A DNA stretch of 64,000 nucleotides from Mesorhizobium sp. M4B.F.Ca.ET.058.02.1.1 (GCF_003952505.1 NZ_CP034450.1:5601001-5665000); one strand, 5' to 3'; counted from the first letter of the stretch, positions 34,707 to 44,659 are shown. Notes: generated by a model not told the origin, from the letters alone. Made by a program: numbers and translations.

Positions 34707-36281
34707 ATGAGCAGCGTCGGCGCCGCCTTTCGGCTCGCACGGGCCGGCTGGGTGCTGGTCCGCGAGGGCGTCGTCTCGGCGTTGCCGGGCGAGGAGCTCG
34801 ACGGCCTGCCGAAGTTCGGCTGGCGGCTGGCCCGCCTGTTCACTCGCCGCCGCGCGCTGGCCTACAAGCGTGGCGACCGGCTGGCCAAGGCAGTGGTGCG
34901 GCTCGGACCCTCCTACGTCAAGCTCGGCCAGTTCCTGGCGACACGGCCCGATGTCGTCGGCAATGACATGGCGCTCGACCTCGCTTTGCTGCAGGACAAG
35001 ATGCATACGTTCCCGCAGGCCGAGGCGATCGCCGCCATCGAGGCCTCGCTCGGGCGCAAGGTCGGCGATCTCTACGCCAGCTTCGACGGCGCCGTCGCGG
35101 CCGCCTCGATCGCCCAGGTGCACAGTGCCGAGACCGTGAACGATGGGATTGCCTCCCGGGTGGCGGTGAAGGTAATCCGGCCGGGCGTGCGCCGCCGCTT
35201 CTTCCACGACCTCGAAAGCTATTTCCTGGCCGCCCGTTTGCAGGAAAAATACATCCCCTCGTCGCGCCGGTTGCGGCCGGTCCAAGTGACCGAGACGCTG
35301 GCGCAGACAACCAAGATCGAGATGGATCTGAGGCTCGAGGCAGCGGCGCTCTCCGAGCTCGGCGAGAATACCAAGGACGATCCGGGCTTCCGCGTGCCCT
35401 CGGTCGACTGGGAGCGGACCGGGCGCGACGTGCTGACCATGGAATGGGTCGACGGCGTCAAGATGAACGACATTGCCGGTCTTGTGGAGGCAGGCCACGA
35501 CCTCAGGGCGATCGCCGCCAACCTCATCCAGTCGTTCCTGCGCCATACTTTGCGCGATGGCTTCTTCCATGCCGACATGCATCCGGGCAATCTGTTCGTC
35601 GAGGCTAACGGCACCATCGTCGCCGTCGATCTCGGCATTGCCGGCCGGCTAGGCAAAAAGGAGCGCCGGTTCCTGGCCGAAATCCTCTACGGCTTCATCG
35701 TGCGCGATTACCAGCGCGTCGCCGAGGTGCATTTCGAGGCCGGCTATGTGCCGCGCCAGCACAATGTCTCGGCCTTCGCGCAGGCGATCCGCGCCATCGG
35801 CGAGCCGATCCACGGCCAGCCGGCGGAAACCATCTCGATGGCCAAGCTTTTGACGCTGCTGTTCGAGGTCACCGAATTGTTCGACATGGCGACCCGTCCA
35901 GAACTGATCCTGCTGCAGAAGACCATGGTGGTGGTCGAAGGCGTTGCCCGCACGCTCGATCCGGCCTTCAACATGTGGAAGACGTCCGAGCCGGTGGTCG
36001 GCGACTGGATCGCCGGCAATCTCGGCCCACGCGGTCTTCTGGTCGATGCGCGCGACGGCACCAGGGCCTTGCTGGCGTTGGCCCGCCAGGCGCCGGACAT
36101 CGCCGCCCGCACCGAGCGGCTGTCGCGCGAGATCGACCTGATGGCCGAGCACGGGCTGCGCTTCGACGAGGCGACGGCACGCGCCATCGGCAAGGCCGAG
36201 GCGCGCCATACCCGCTCCGGTCGCGTGGCCCTGTGGGTGATCGCACTGACGCTGGTTTATATCATGTGGAAAATCTTGTGA
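34707..36281 (+). CDS. ubiB: UbiB atypical kinase/ATPase for ubiquinone synthesis
   Basis: The 524-aa protein belongs to the UbiB/ABC1/ADCK family, ATPases needed for coenzyme Q assembly. Visible motifs are the KxGQ signature (KLGQFLATRPD, about residues 72-82), the Ala-rich nucleotide loop AASIAQVHSA (about 132-141), the lysine motif VAVKVIRPG, a catalytic-loop HADMHPGNLFV and the metal motif VDLGIAGR. The C-terminus ends in a hydrophobic anchor (LWVIALTLVYIMW). It follows ubiE directly. Confidence 0.96.
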   Translation: MSSVGAAFRLARAGWVLVREGVVSALPGEELDGLPKFGWRLARLFTRRRALAYKRGDRLAKAVVRLGPSYVKLGQFLATRPDVVGNDMALDLALLQDKMHTFPQAEAIAAIEASLGRKVGDLYASFDGAVAAASIAQVHSAETVNDGIASRVAVKVIRPGVRRRFFHDLESYFLAARLQEKYIPSSRRLRPVQVTETLAQTTKIEMDLRLEAAALSELGENTKDDPGFRVPSVDWERTGRDVLTMEWVDGVKMNDIAGLVEAGHDLRAIAANLIQSFLRHTLRDGFFHADMHPGNLFVEANGTIVAVDLGIAGRLGKKERRFLAEILYGFIVRDYQRVAEVHFEAGYVPRQHNVSAFAQAIRAIGEPIHGQPAETISMAKLLTLLFEVTELFDMATRPELILLQKTMVVVEGVARTLDPAFNMWKTSEPVVGDWIAGNLGPRGLLVDARDGTRALLALARQAPDIAARTERLSREIDLMAEHGLRFDEATARAIGKAEARHTRSGRVALWVIALTLVYIMWKIL

Positions 36282-36361
36282 TTGCCGAGTGGTCGGTCAA
36301 ACAGGAACGGACTACGTTGGCGGCATGGACACTTTGCCGATCGTAGAGGTGAGGCCAAACT

Positions 36362-36613
36362 ATGGCTATGGGTATTGAAGGCGAGGCTCGCCGCGAGGTG
36401 CCTGCCGCTTTCAAGATGAAGCTTGAGCACTCACAGCCAAAGCTTTGGACAGGGATCGTGATCACCGAGGGTCACGAATTTGAGGGTCGCCGCGTTACCC
36501 TAACCCAACGACATCTCGAGTGGTCAGGTTTCGTCAACATTGTAGTTGAGGCGAGTCGACCGACGAGCGGCTCTGGGCAGTTAGCAGGCCTTCCTCCGGC
36601 TCAAGAAACCTGA
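36362..36613 (+). CDS. Hypothetical protein, 83 aa
   Basis: Small ORF between ubiB and coaBC starting MAMGIEGEARREVPAAFKMK. A strong GAGGTGAGG sequence sits seven bases before the ATG at 36362. The composition is mixed, with KLWTGIVITEGHEFEGRRVTL suggesting beta strands. Codon use is less GC-rich than its neighbours. No family recognised. It could be a recent or chance ORF; the ribosome site is the main support. Confidence 0.45.
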   Translation: MAMGIEGEARREVPAAFKMKLEHSQPKLWTGIVITEGHEFEGRRVTLTQRHLEWSGFVNIVVEASRPTSGSGQLAGLPPAQET

Positions 36614-36642
36614 ACCGACTCGCCATCGTTTTGCGGTCACGC

Positions 36643-36700
36643 TTGCTCACAATTGATTGCATTGCTATCATTGCACTCGTGACGACGTGACGAGTGCAAT
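36643..36700 (+). promoter_or_regulatory. Predicted coaBC promoter and 31-bp palindromic operator
   Basis: A -35 TTGCTC (36643-36648) and -10 TATCAT (36666-36671) are separated by 17 bases, predicting a start near 36678. A palindrome overlaps the -10/start region and ends three bases before the ATG. Its perfect 11-bp arms are ATTGCACTCGT (36670-36680) and ACGAGTGCAAT (36690-36700), with an inner ACG-A-CGT that is also symmetric; only one base pair of the 31 is mismatched. It could be a protein operator or an RNA hairpin over the ribosome-binding region. Confidence 0.7.
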
Positions 36701-36703
36701 CAC

Positions 36704-38176
36704 ATGGCCAGCATCACCATCCGCAACCTCGACGATGATGTGAAGGACCTGCTGCGGCAGCTCGCGGCGGAGAATGGCTGCTCGATGGAAGAGCAGGCGC
36801 GGCTGATGATCCGGGCGGCGGTCGAGGGTCGGGCAGGGCAGGCCGACCGCATCGAGCAGATCGAGAACACGCTGCGCACCCTGGCTGGTTCAAACCAGCA
36901 GGTGACTTCGGCTGTCGCTGTTTCCAGCAAGCCATCGCCGCGTGGCTCGTTGTCGGGCAAACGCATCCTGCTCATCATCGGCGGCGGCATCGCCGCCTAC
37001 AAGGCGCTCGACCTGATCCGTCGGTTGCGCGAGCGCGGTGCGGCGGTGCGCGTAGTGATGACATCGGCCGCGCAGGAATTCGTCACCACGCTGTCGGTCG
37101 GGGCGCTTTCGGCTGACCATGTCTTTACCGAATTGTTCGACCGCAATGACGAGCACGATGTCGGCCATATCAGGCTGTCGCGCGAGGCCGACCTGCTGGT
37201 GGTGGCGCCGGCGACCGCCGATCTGATGGCGAAGCTTGCCAACGGCCATGCCAATGATCTCGCCTCGACGGTGCTTCTCGCCACCGACAAGAAGGTGCTG
37301 CTGGCGCCGGCGATGAACCCGAAAATGTGGTCGCACACTGCCACGCGCCGCAACCGGGCGACGCTCGCCAAGGACGGCATTGCCTTTGCCGGGCCGGCCA
37401 AGGGCGAGATGGCTGAAAGCAACGAGGCGGGCGAGGGCCGCATGGCCGAACCGCTGGAGATCGTGGCGGCCATCGAGGCGATGCTCGACAGCAGGCCGAA
37501 GCCGCTGGCCGGCCGCAGGATCATCGTCACGTCGGGGCCGACGCATGAGCCGATCGATCCGGTGCGCTATATCGCCAACCGCTCGTCGGGCAAGCAGGGC
37601 CATGCGATCGCGGCGGCGCTGGCGAGGCTGGGCGCCGACGTCCGGCTGGTCTCCGGCCCGGTCAGCATTGCCGATCCGACCGGTGTCGTGACGACGCATG
37701 TCGAGACCGCTGGCGAGATGAAAGCGGCGGTTGAAGCGCTTCTTCCTGCAGACGCTGGGGTGTTCGTCGCGGCCGTCGCCGACTGGCGCACCGCCAATTC
37801 GGCCGGCGAGAAAATCAAGAAGGTGGCGGGCGAGGGGCCGCCGGCGCTGCAGATGGTCGAAAACCCAGATATTCTGGCCGGCGTCGGCCATCATCAGAAA
37901 CGCCCCGGGCTGGTCGTCGGTTTTGCCGCCGAGACACAGGATCTGATCCGCAATGCCGAGGCCAAGCTGAAGAAGAAAGGCGCCGATTTCATCGTCGCCA
38001 ACGATGTCTCGCATGAAAGCGGTGTCGGCCCCACCGGCGTCATGGGCGGCGACCGCAACAAGGTGCGCATCGTCTCCAAGACCGGCGTCGAGGAATGGCC
38101 GGAACTGAGCAAGGACGAGGTGGCGGCGCGGCTCGCCACGCTGATTGCAGAGCGCCTGAAAACCATCGTGGTCTGA
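36704..38176 (+). CDS. coaBC: CoaBC with N-terminal FitA-like ribbon-helix-helix domain
   Basis: Bifunctional phosphopantothenate-cysteine ligase/phosphopantothenoylcysteine decarboxylase, two steps of coenzyme A synthesis. The protein is 490 aa instead of the usual 400 or so. Residues 1-42 (MASITIRNLDDDVKDLLRQL and on) match the FitA-type ribbon-helix-helix fold of antitoxins. Residues 46-82 are a helical/Ser-rich linker. The FMN-dependent CoaC part (about 86-265) has GGGIAAYK, catalytic His155 (GHIRLS), APATADLMAKLANG and PAMNPKMW (202-209). The CoaB part (about 270-490) has VTSGPTHEPIDPVRYI, NRSSGKQG and AAVADWR. The flap around 234-247 reads AESNEAGEGRM and lacks the Cys found in E. coli Dfp (ACGDIGPGRM). 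The frame is continuous. No PIN-domain toxin gene is adjacent. Confidence 0.93.
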   Translation: MASITIRNLDDDVKDLLRQLAAENGCSMEEQARLMIRAAVEGRAGQADRIEQIENTLRTLAGSNQQVTSAVAVSSKPSPRGSLSGKRILLIIGGGIAAYKALDLIRRLRERGAAVRVVMTSAAQEFVTTLSVGALSADHVFTELFDRNDEHDVGHIRLSREADLLVVAPATADLMAKLANGHANDLASTVLLATDKKVLLAPAMNPKMWSHTATRRNRATLAKDGIAFAGPAKGEMAESNEAGEGRMAEPLEIVAAIEAMLDSRPKPLAGRRIIVTSGPTHEPIDPVRYIANRSSGKQGHAIAAALARLGADVRLVSGPVSIADPTGVVTTHVETAGEMKAAVEALLPADAGVFVAAVADWRTANSAGEKIKKVAGEGPPALQMVENPDILAGVGHHQKRPGLVVGFAAETQDLIRNAEAKLKKKGADFIVANDVSHESGVGPTGVMGGDRNKVRIVSKTGVEEWPELSKDEVAARLATLIAERLKTIVV

Positions 38177-38192
38177 GCGGCCTCCTGGCCGC
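38177..38192. terminator. Short hairpin between convergent coaBC and dgdA genes
   Basis: GCGGCC (38177-38182) and GGCCGC (38187-38192) form a six-pair GC stem with a TCCT loop. No T-run follows on either side, so terminator function is uncertain. Confidence 0.35.
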
Positions 38193-38197
38193 CAGCC

Positions 38198-39526
<1,329 letters not shown>

Positions 39527-39581
39527 TCAACTCCAGCAAGCGTTGCGCCAACAATCTAGCGGCTGGCGCGGATGCAGTAAA

Positions 39582-39621
39582 ATTGATAGTTCTCGGATTC
39601 TGATATCAATGGATTTGATAT
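39582..39621. promoter_or_regulatory. TTGATAT half-sites between dgdA and the LysR gene
   Basis: Three related half-sites occur in the 96-base divergent spacer: ATTGATA (39582-39588), ATATCAA (39603-39609) and TTGATAT (39615-39621). The last two form a perfect palindrome around five bases that runs into the LysR start codon. The layout fits an autoregulating LysR operator. Confidence 0.55.
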
Positions 39622-40462
39622 GCTCGATCTCAAGCTGCTGGCGACATTCGTTCGCGCGGCGCACTCGGGAACCCTCAGTGCGGTGGCGGTACAGGTCGGA
39701 CGTACGCAGTCGGCCGTGACAATGCAGGTGCAGCGCCTCGAGGAAGCCCTCGGCCAGAGCCTGTTTCATCGCAGCGGCAGCGGGGTGCGGCTCACCGGCA
39801 GCGGCGAGCGCTTCCTGGCCTATGCCGAGCGCATCCTCAAAATCCATGACGAGGCGATCTCGGCGCTGTCCGACAAGGGCCTGCACGGTTCGATAATCTT
39901 CGGAAGTCCCGAAGATTATCTAAGCGCGTTCTTTCCAGCGCTCCTGAAGGGCTTCGGCACCGTTTACCCCGATGTCGAGATCAAGGTCGTTTCGGCGCCC
40001 ACCGTCGAATTGCGGACGCTTCTCAACGCGCGCCAGATCGACCTGGCGCTTGTCTCCAGTCCGAACGCAAGCGACGCGCATGTGCGCACTGAAGCGCTCG
40101 TATGGGTGGGCAGCAAGCCGGCGCTGGACCTCTACGATTTTGGCGACATCGTGCCGCTGGCGTTGTCGGCGTCGAATGCCGTCGACCACAAGGCGGCTTG
40201 CGAGGCCATGGCGCGCGCCGGACTGCGCTACAAAATATCCTATGCCAGCAACAGCCTTGCTGGACTGATCGCCGTGGCGCGGTCGGGCCTGGCAATCAGC
40301 GTGATGACCGAGGATGCGGTGCCGTCGGACCTCCATATTCTGGGCGCACCGCTGCCTCGCTTGCCCCAGCTTGGCATTCTGGTCGCCTTTGCCGACACCG
40401 AGCGATCACCCGCGGTCGAGGCCTTCGCCCATCACATCCGAGCCGTTCTGCCGTCTCTGTGA
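39620..40462 (+). CDS. LysR family regulator, likely DgdR-type
   Basis: A 280-aa LysR protein starting MLDLKLLATFVRAAHSGTLS. The helix-turn-helix (VGRTQSAVTMQVQRLEEALG) is near residues 28-47, and the effector domain starts at about 90. It is shorter than the typical 300 aa but complete at both ends. It is divergent from dgdA with palindromic half-sites between, so control of dialkylglycine decarboxylase by its substrate is the natural inference. No dgdR symbol is given because orthology was not tested. Confidence 0.88.
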   Translation: MLDLKLLATFVRAAHSGTLSAVAVQVGRTQSAVTMQVQRLEEALGQSLFHRSGSGVRLTGSGERFLAYAERILKIHDEAISALSDKGLHGSIIFGSPEDYLSAFFPALLKGFGTVYPDVEIKVVSAPTVELRTLLNARQIDLALVSSPNASDAHVRTEALVWVGSKPALDLYDFGDIVPLALSASNAVDHKAACEAMARAGLRYKISYASNSLAGLIAVARSGLAISVMTEDAVPSDLHILGAPLPRLPQLGILVAFADTERSPAVEAFAHHIRAVLPSL

Positions 40463-40492
40463 GAACTTCTGCTCTCCGATTGTCTCCCCAGG

Positions 40493-41959
40493 TCAGCCCG
40501 TCGCTTCCTGTGGATGCGCGGCTGGCATAGCGATCCTGATGGCCGCCAGGCAGCCGAGAATGCCGAGCGGCACGAAAGCGAGGAACAGCCAGCCGGCGAC
40601 GTTCGCCGCCGCGTCGCGGTTCAGGCCTTCGGAAAACCCGCTGGCATTGGCGATGATGCCGGCGAGCGCCGCCCCCACCGCATAGCCGATGCGCTGCATG
40701 GTCGGCACCGCGGCGGAGGCGATGGTCTGCTCGCTATTTTGGGCGGAGGCCACGATGACCCGTGTCAGGAACGGCCAGCAGACGCCAAAGCCGCCGCCTT
40801 GCAGCAGGGCGCAAAGCAGGATCAGCGGGATCGAGCCCGCCGGGATCGTGTAGGCGAAGCCGGCGAGGCCGGCCGCGATCATCAGCGCGCCCACCACGAT
40901 AATGAGCCTTTCGCGCTCCAGCGGCGCATTGGCGACGAGGATCGCCAGGATCGACCAGGCAATCGATTCGGCGGCGATGATGTAGCCGCTGGTCGGGATC
41001 GGGATGCCGTGCAGCGTGGTCAAAAGCAGCGGCCCGTAGATGGCGAAGGAGACGGTTGCCACCGAGAAGGCGGCCACCATGGTCATGCCGCTGCCGACCG
41101 GCGAACGCCAGGAGAACAGCCGCGACGGGAACAGCCGCGAGCGCGGCTTCCGCGCATCGACGCGGAAGAACGCCACGAGGCCGAGCAGGCCAAAGCCCAG
41201 CAGCAGCGAGGAACGCAGCAGGGCGACATCGACGCCGGCGCTGGCGATCAGCACGACGCTGACGGCGAGGCAGCCGAGCGCGGCATAGGGGAAGGGCGGC
41301 GCCGTGCCCTTGTCCACCTGCGGTCTGGTCGCCTGCGGCGTGTCGAGCACGATGAAACTTGCCAGCGCCATGGCGGTGCCGCCAACCGTGAAGATGCCGA
41401 AGGCCCAACGCCACGATAGAAGCTCGGCCATGATGGCGCCAAGCATCGGGCCGCTGAAGGCGGCGACGCCCCAGATCGCCGACATGATGCCGAAAAGCTG
41501 CGGCCAGATGTTGCGCGGGAACAGCCGCTCGACCGAGACGAAGGCCAGCGACACCAGCGCGCCGCCGCCCAGCCCCTCGACCAGCCGCCCGGCAAGAAAG
41601 AGTGGCATCGAGGGTGCGGTGGCGCAGATCAGCGCGCCGGCAGCATAGAGCAAGGCGGCAACCATCATGTTGGAGCGCAGCGCCACATAACTCACCAGCC
41701 GTCCGGCGGCGGCGCCGGCGACGATGGCGCCAAGCTCGTAGATCGCCAGCGACCAGCCGACCAACTGCACGCCGGCCAGTTCGCCGACCATGGCCGGCAT
41801 CACCGTCGCCACCATCGTCTCGTTGGTGGCGTGCAGCAGGATGCCGAGGCTGATGAAGCAAAAGCGCGCCAGGTCACCGCTCGCCCACAGCGCCCGCCAG
41901 TCCACCCTGCTATTGGCCACCTTGTTGCCGCCCGTCTTGTTGCCGCTTGCCGCCGTCAC
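40493..41959 (-). CDS. MFS transporter, 14-helix type
   Basis: A 488-aa major facilitator protein with about fourteen membrane helices. Family landmarks are NETMVATVMPAM in helix 1, LAGRLVEGLGGGALVSLAFV (helix 4 region) and SWRWAFGIFTVGG (between helices 5 and 6), as in drug:H+ antiporter DHA2-like exporters. A GTG start at 41959 is chosen because AGGAG lies six bases before it; a TTG 28 codons upstream is weaker. It lies just after the LysR gene, convergent with it. The substrate is unknown. Confidence 0.88.
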   Translation of the reverse strand: MTAASGNKTGGNKVANSRVDWRALWASGDLARFCFISLGILLHATNETMVATVMPAMVGELAGVQLVGWSLAIYELGAIVAGAAAGRLVSYVALRSNMMVAALLYAAGALICATAPSMPLFLAGRLVEGLGGGALVSLAFVSVERLFPRNIWPQLFGIMSAIWGVAAFSGPMLGAIMAELLSWRWAFGIFTVGGTAMALASFIVLDTPQATRPQVDKGTAPPFPYAALGCLAVSVVLIASAGVDVALLRSSLLLGFGLLGLVAFFRVDARKPRSRLFPSRLFSWRSPVGSGMTMVAAFSVATVSFAIYGPLLLTTLHGIPIPTSGYIIAAESIAWSILAILVANAPLERERLIIVVGALMIAAGLAGFAYTIPAGSIPLILLCALLQGGGFGVCWPFLTRVIVASAQNSEQTIASAAVPTMQRIGYAVGAALAGIIANASGFSEGLNRDAAANVAGWLFLAFVPLGILGCLAAIRIAMPAAHPQEATG

Positions 41960-42132
41960 ATCGATCTCCTGCTTGCCATTCGCACCCTCATCCGCAATCA
42001 AAAGGGCGCCAGATCCAGTTCGGCAGAGCTTGTAGAACCTCAAGCGCGGTTGAGCTCAAGAGGCGTTTTCAGGAATGTCGTGGCGAGCGTCGCGAAGCCA
42101 GGCAGAAGCCCAGCGGCCTTGATTGACAGGTC

Positions 42133-42615
42133 TCAATTCTCGGTGCTGCGCAGTTGGAACTGGGCGACGCCGATGGCGATGTTGATGCCGCTTTGTGTCT
42201 GCACGCTGAGCGGCTGCAAGGTGAAGGCCTGCGCGGAGCCGCCGACCAGGAGGTTGGCGCCGGCGCCGACCGCAGCCGTCAACTCGGCGCTGGCGCCGAC
42301 ATAATCTCCGGCGAGCGCGCCCGGCGCGTAGATGTTCTTCAACGGCGTCAGCACCAGCCACCGCATCACGCTCTGCTTTGTGGTGCCGATGTCGAGCCCG
42401 TATTTGTTGACGGCGCCGAAATAGGCTTCCGGCGCAAAGGTCTTATCCGCCGGAGTGAAGGTGCAACTCAGGTCCTTGCTCGAACCGAAGATGAAGCCGG
42501 TGCCGCCGCCAATGGCGCAATCGAGCACGCCGAGCTCCACGCCTTGGTCTTGGGCATGGGCTGTTCCCGCACAGCCGGCAGCGGCAATGACAGCGGCGAT
42601 GATGGTCTTCTGCAT
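42133..42615 (-). CDS. DUF992 secreted protein 1
   Basis: A 160-aa exported protein starting MQKTIIAAVIAAAGCAGTAHA (signal peptide cut after AHA, residue 21). The mature domain carries the DUF992 pattern: GVLDCAIGGGTGFIFGSSKD with a Cys, SCTFTP with the second Cys, then a glycine-rich end (GANLLVGGSAQAFTLQPLSVQ). The two cysteines likely form a disulfide. The family occurs in rhizobia and its function is unknown. It has a paralogue 73 bases upstream in the same direction. Confidence 0.88.
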   Translation of the reverse strand: MQKTIIAAVIAAAGCAGTAHAQDQGVELGVLDCAIGGGTGFIFGSSKDLSCTFTPADKTFAPEAYFGAVNKYGLDIGTTKQSVMRWLVLTPLKNIYAPGALAGDYVGASAELTAAVGAGANLLVGGSAQAFTLQPLSVQTQSGINIAIGVAQFQLRSTEN

Positions 42616-42688
42616 GGCGGTCCCCCAGAAAGCGTGCGGCGCGAAACAGTACCCTGTTCCGCGCCGCACGTAAGGGAGCAACTGCGCC

Positions 42689-43165
42689 TTATTTGAAGGA
42701 GTGGACCAGCTCCAGCGAGGTCACCGCGACCGCCAGATTGACGCCGGTCTGCGCCTGGACGCTGAGCGGCTCCAGCATGAAGGCGCTGTTCAGCCCGCCA
42801 ACCAGAAGATTGGCGCCGCCCCCGGTGACGACGCTGGCCTCGGCGTTGACGCCGTAGTAGTTGCCGGCAAGGTCGCCCTCGTCATGGCTGCGGGTGGCGG
42901 CCAGAACCGCCCAGGCAAGCTGGCCCTGATGCGTCTGGCCTACATCGACGCCGAGCTTGGAGATCATCCCGGTATACTGCTCGGACGGCCCATGATGATA
43001 GGGGCGGAAGGTGCAGGACACGCCCTTGTTCGACGTGATGACGTACCCGACGCCGCCGTCGATGGTGCAATCAAGCGTGCCGAGCCGCAGCGTCCCGGCG
43101 CTGACGGGGAACGCGAGGACCGTGGCGGCAAGCGCGGCGGCGGCACAGGCAAGGGTTCTGATCAT
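42689..43165 (-). CDS. DUF992 secreted protein 2
   Basis: A 158-aa paralogue of the neighbouring gene, starting MIRTLACAAAALAATVLAFP with signal cleavage after VSA. It has the same Cys pair (LGTLDCTIDGGVGYV, SCTFRPYHHG) and the same C-terminal block (GANLLVGGLNSAFMLEPLSVQ). A clear AAAGGA ribosome site precedes ATG 43165. An EcfG-type promoter lies 34-59 bases upstream, so the pair is probably a general-stress operon of envelope proteins. Confidence 0.88.
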   Translation of the reverse strand: MIRTLACAAAALAATVLAFPVSAGTLRLGTLDCTIDGGVGYVITSNKGVSCTFRPYHHGPSEQYTGMISKLGVDVGQTHQGQLAWAVLAATRSHDEGDLAGNYYGVNAEASVVTGGGANLLVGGLNSAFMLEPLSVQAQTGVNLAVAVTSLELVHSFK

Positions 43166-43198
43166 TGGAAAGGTCCTTTCGCAAATTTGGCCCCGATT

Positions 43199-43224
43199 AA
43201 CGGTCGAGGTGCGCGGAGCGTTCC
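43199..43224 (-). promoter_or_regulatory. EcfG general-stress promoter of the DUF992 pair
   Basis: On the minus strand GGAAC (43220-43224), 17 bases, CGTT (43199-43202). Both boxes match the EcfG consensus; 17 is within the accepted spacing. The transcript would start about 28 bases before the ATG at 43165. Confidence 0.78.
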
Positions 43225-43399
43225 GCTGAAAACTTGGCGCGAACATGGCAAGGGTTAACGCTTGCCCCGGCGGTCAGCATGGGTGGCCGCGGTTTTCATC
43301 GCCGACCACGGCTTGCAGGTTTTCAAGCGCCGGTAGCTGAAGGTCGTCGATCGAGCGGAGCGCTCAGTCGGCCGCGTCGCGCGGCGCGCCGGCTGGGTA

Positions 43400-44254
43400 T
43401 CAGCTGGCGCTGGCGGTGTTGGTGCGCGACAGGCCGTCCTTGGCCGGCTGGTAGGTCGGATCGAGATGCACCGCCTCGCGGTAGGATTTCGCCGCCCGCG
43501 CCTTGTCGCCGCGCCGCTCGTAGATCAGCGCCTGGTTGGCCCAGGCCTCGGCGTTCTTGCCGTCGAGCTTGATGGCCATGTTGAAGTCGGAGAAGGCGTT
43601 GTCCTCGTCGTTCATGGCGAGGTAGGAGAGACCGCGGCCGTTGTAGGGCTCGGCCGCGTCCGGCGCCAGCGAGATGGCGGTCGAGAAATCCTCGATGGCG
43701 AATTTGTGCTGGCCCTGGCTTTGATAGATCAGGCCGCGATTGTGGTAGGCGCGCGCATCGGTCGTATCGAGCTGGATCGCCTTCTGGAAGTCGTTGAAGG
43801 CTTCCTGGGTCCGACCCGCCTTGCGGTAAAGATTGCCGCGGCCGATATAGGCGGCGTCGTAATTGGCGTTGATCTGGATCGATCGATTGTAGTCGGCCAG
43901 CGCCGCCGCCTGGTTGCCGAGGAAGCGCTGGATAAGCGCGCGATTCGAATAGGCCTGGTAGAAATTCGGATTAAGCTGGATGGCGGTGTCGAAGTCCTTC
44001 AGCGCCGCCTGGTACTGGCCGCCGCGGCCGTAGGCCGAACCGCGCACATTGTAGCCTTCGGGATCCTGCGGGTTGCGCTGGATCACGGCCGACAGCGAGG
44101 AGATGTTCTCGGTCGAGCCTTGCGCCTTATCGATGTTGTTGAATTCGCCGGTCGGGGCCGTCTGGCATGCGGCAAGCGCCAGGCCCGAGAGCAGGGCCGC
44201 CGTCAGGGCGAAGCCGCGAAAAGCGGTTTTGCGCTCCACGGAAATTGCGTTCAT
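43400..44254 (-). CDS. TPR-repeat lipoprotein
   Basis: A 284-aa protein starting MNAISVERKTAFRGFALTAA with a lipobox LAAC, so it is anchored as a lipoprotein. At least six TPR repeats follow, each with the Y/A-x-R-G-x-x-Y and P-x-x-A-x-x-Y-x-x pattern (for example YNVRGSAYGRGGQYQAALKD, AYHNRGLIYQSQGQHKFAIE). Resembles NlpI-like scaffold lipoproteins. The partner is unknown. The start at 44254 places the signal peptide properly. Confidence 0.85.
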   Translation of the reverse strand: MNAISVERKTAFRGFALTAALLSGLALAACQTAPTGEFNNIDKAQGSTENISSLSAVIQRNPQDPEGYNVRGSAYGRGGQYQAALKDFDTAIQLNPNFYQAYSNRALIQRFLGNQAAALADYNRSIQINANYDAAYIGRGNLYRKAGRTQEAFNDFQKAIQLDTTDARAYHNRGLIYQSQGQHKFAIEDFSTAISLAPDAAEPYNGRGLSYLAMNDEDNAFSDFNMAIKLDGKNAEAWANQALIYERRGDKARAAKSYREAVHLDPTYQPAKDGLSRTNTASAS

Positions 44255-44389
44255 CACTGTCCTCACTGCCGCCGCGCCGTCAGGTCCGTTCCCTCTCCGA
44301 ACCGGTCCAAAATCAAACAAAAAGGTGGCGGCGATTCCGCATCGCGCCACCCTTGGGTATCCTTCGAAAAGGACGAAAAATTGGCGGTA

Positions 44390-44659
44390 TCAGCGCGGCG
44401 AACGCGCAGCACCTGCGGCGCCAGCCGGAGCCGGACGCGGGGTCATCGGCAGCAGGCCTTCGCGCTGGGCGCGCTTGCGGGCCAGCTTGCGGGCGCGGCG
44501 CACGGCTTCCGCCTTTTCGCGGGCGCGCTTCTCGGAAGGCTTCTCGTAGTGACCGCGCATCTTCATTTCGCGGAAAATGCCTTCGCGCTGCATCTTTTTC
44601 TTCAGCGCGCGGAGCGCCTGGTCAACATTGTTGTCGCGGACGAGTACCTGCACGGGCAA
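44390..44659 (-). CDS. rpsU: 30S ribosomal protein S21
   Basis: An 89-aa protein starting [20 protein letters not shown], the S21 N-terminus, with [20 protein letters not shown] and then a highly basic helix. The C-terminal Pro/Ala/Arg-rich extension ([14 protein letters not shown]) is longer than in E. coli S21 (71 aa), as usual for alphaproteobacteria. It helps start-site selection on the 30S subunit. Confidence 0.97.
   Translation of the reverse strand: MPVQVLVRDNNVDQALRALKKKMQREGIFREMKMRGHYEKPSEKRAREKAEAVRRARKLARKRAQREGLLPMTPRPAPAGAAGAARSPR

Noticed and set aside
36282..38197. Search for a FitB/VapC-type PIN toxin beside the RHH-CoaBC gene
   Set aside because: Neither neighbour (83-aa ORF, dgdA) has PIN-domain acidic residues; the RHH domain therefore does not look like part of a toxin-antitoxin pair.
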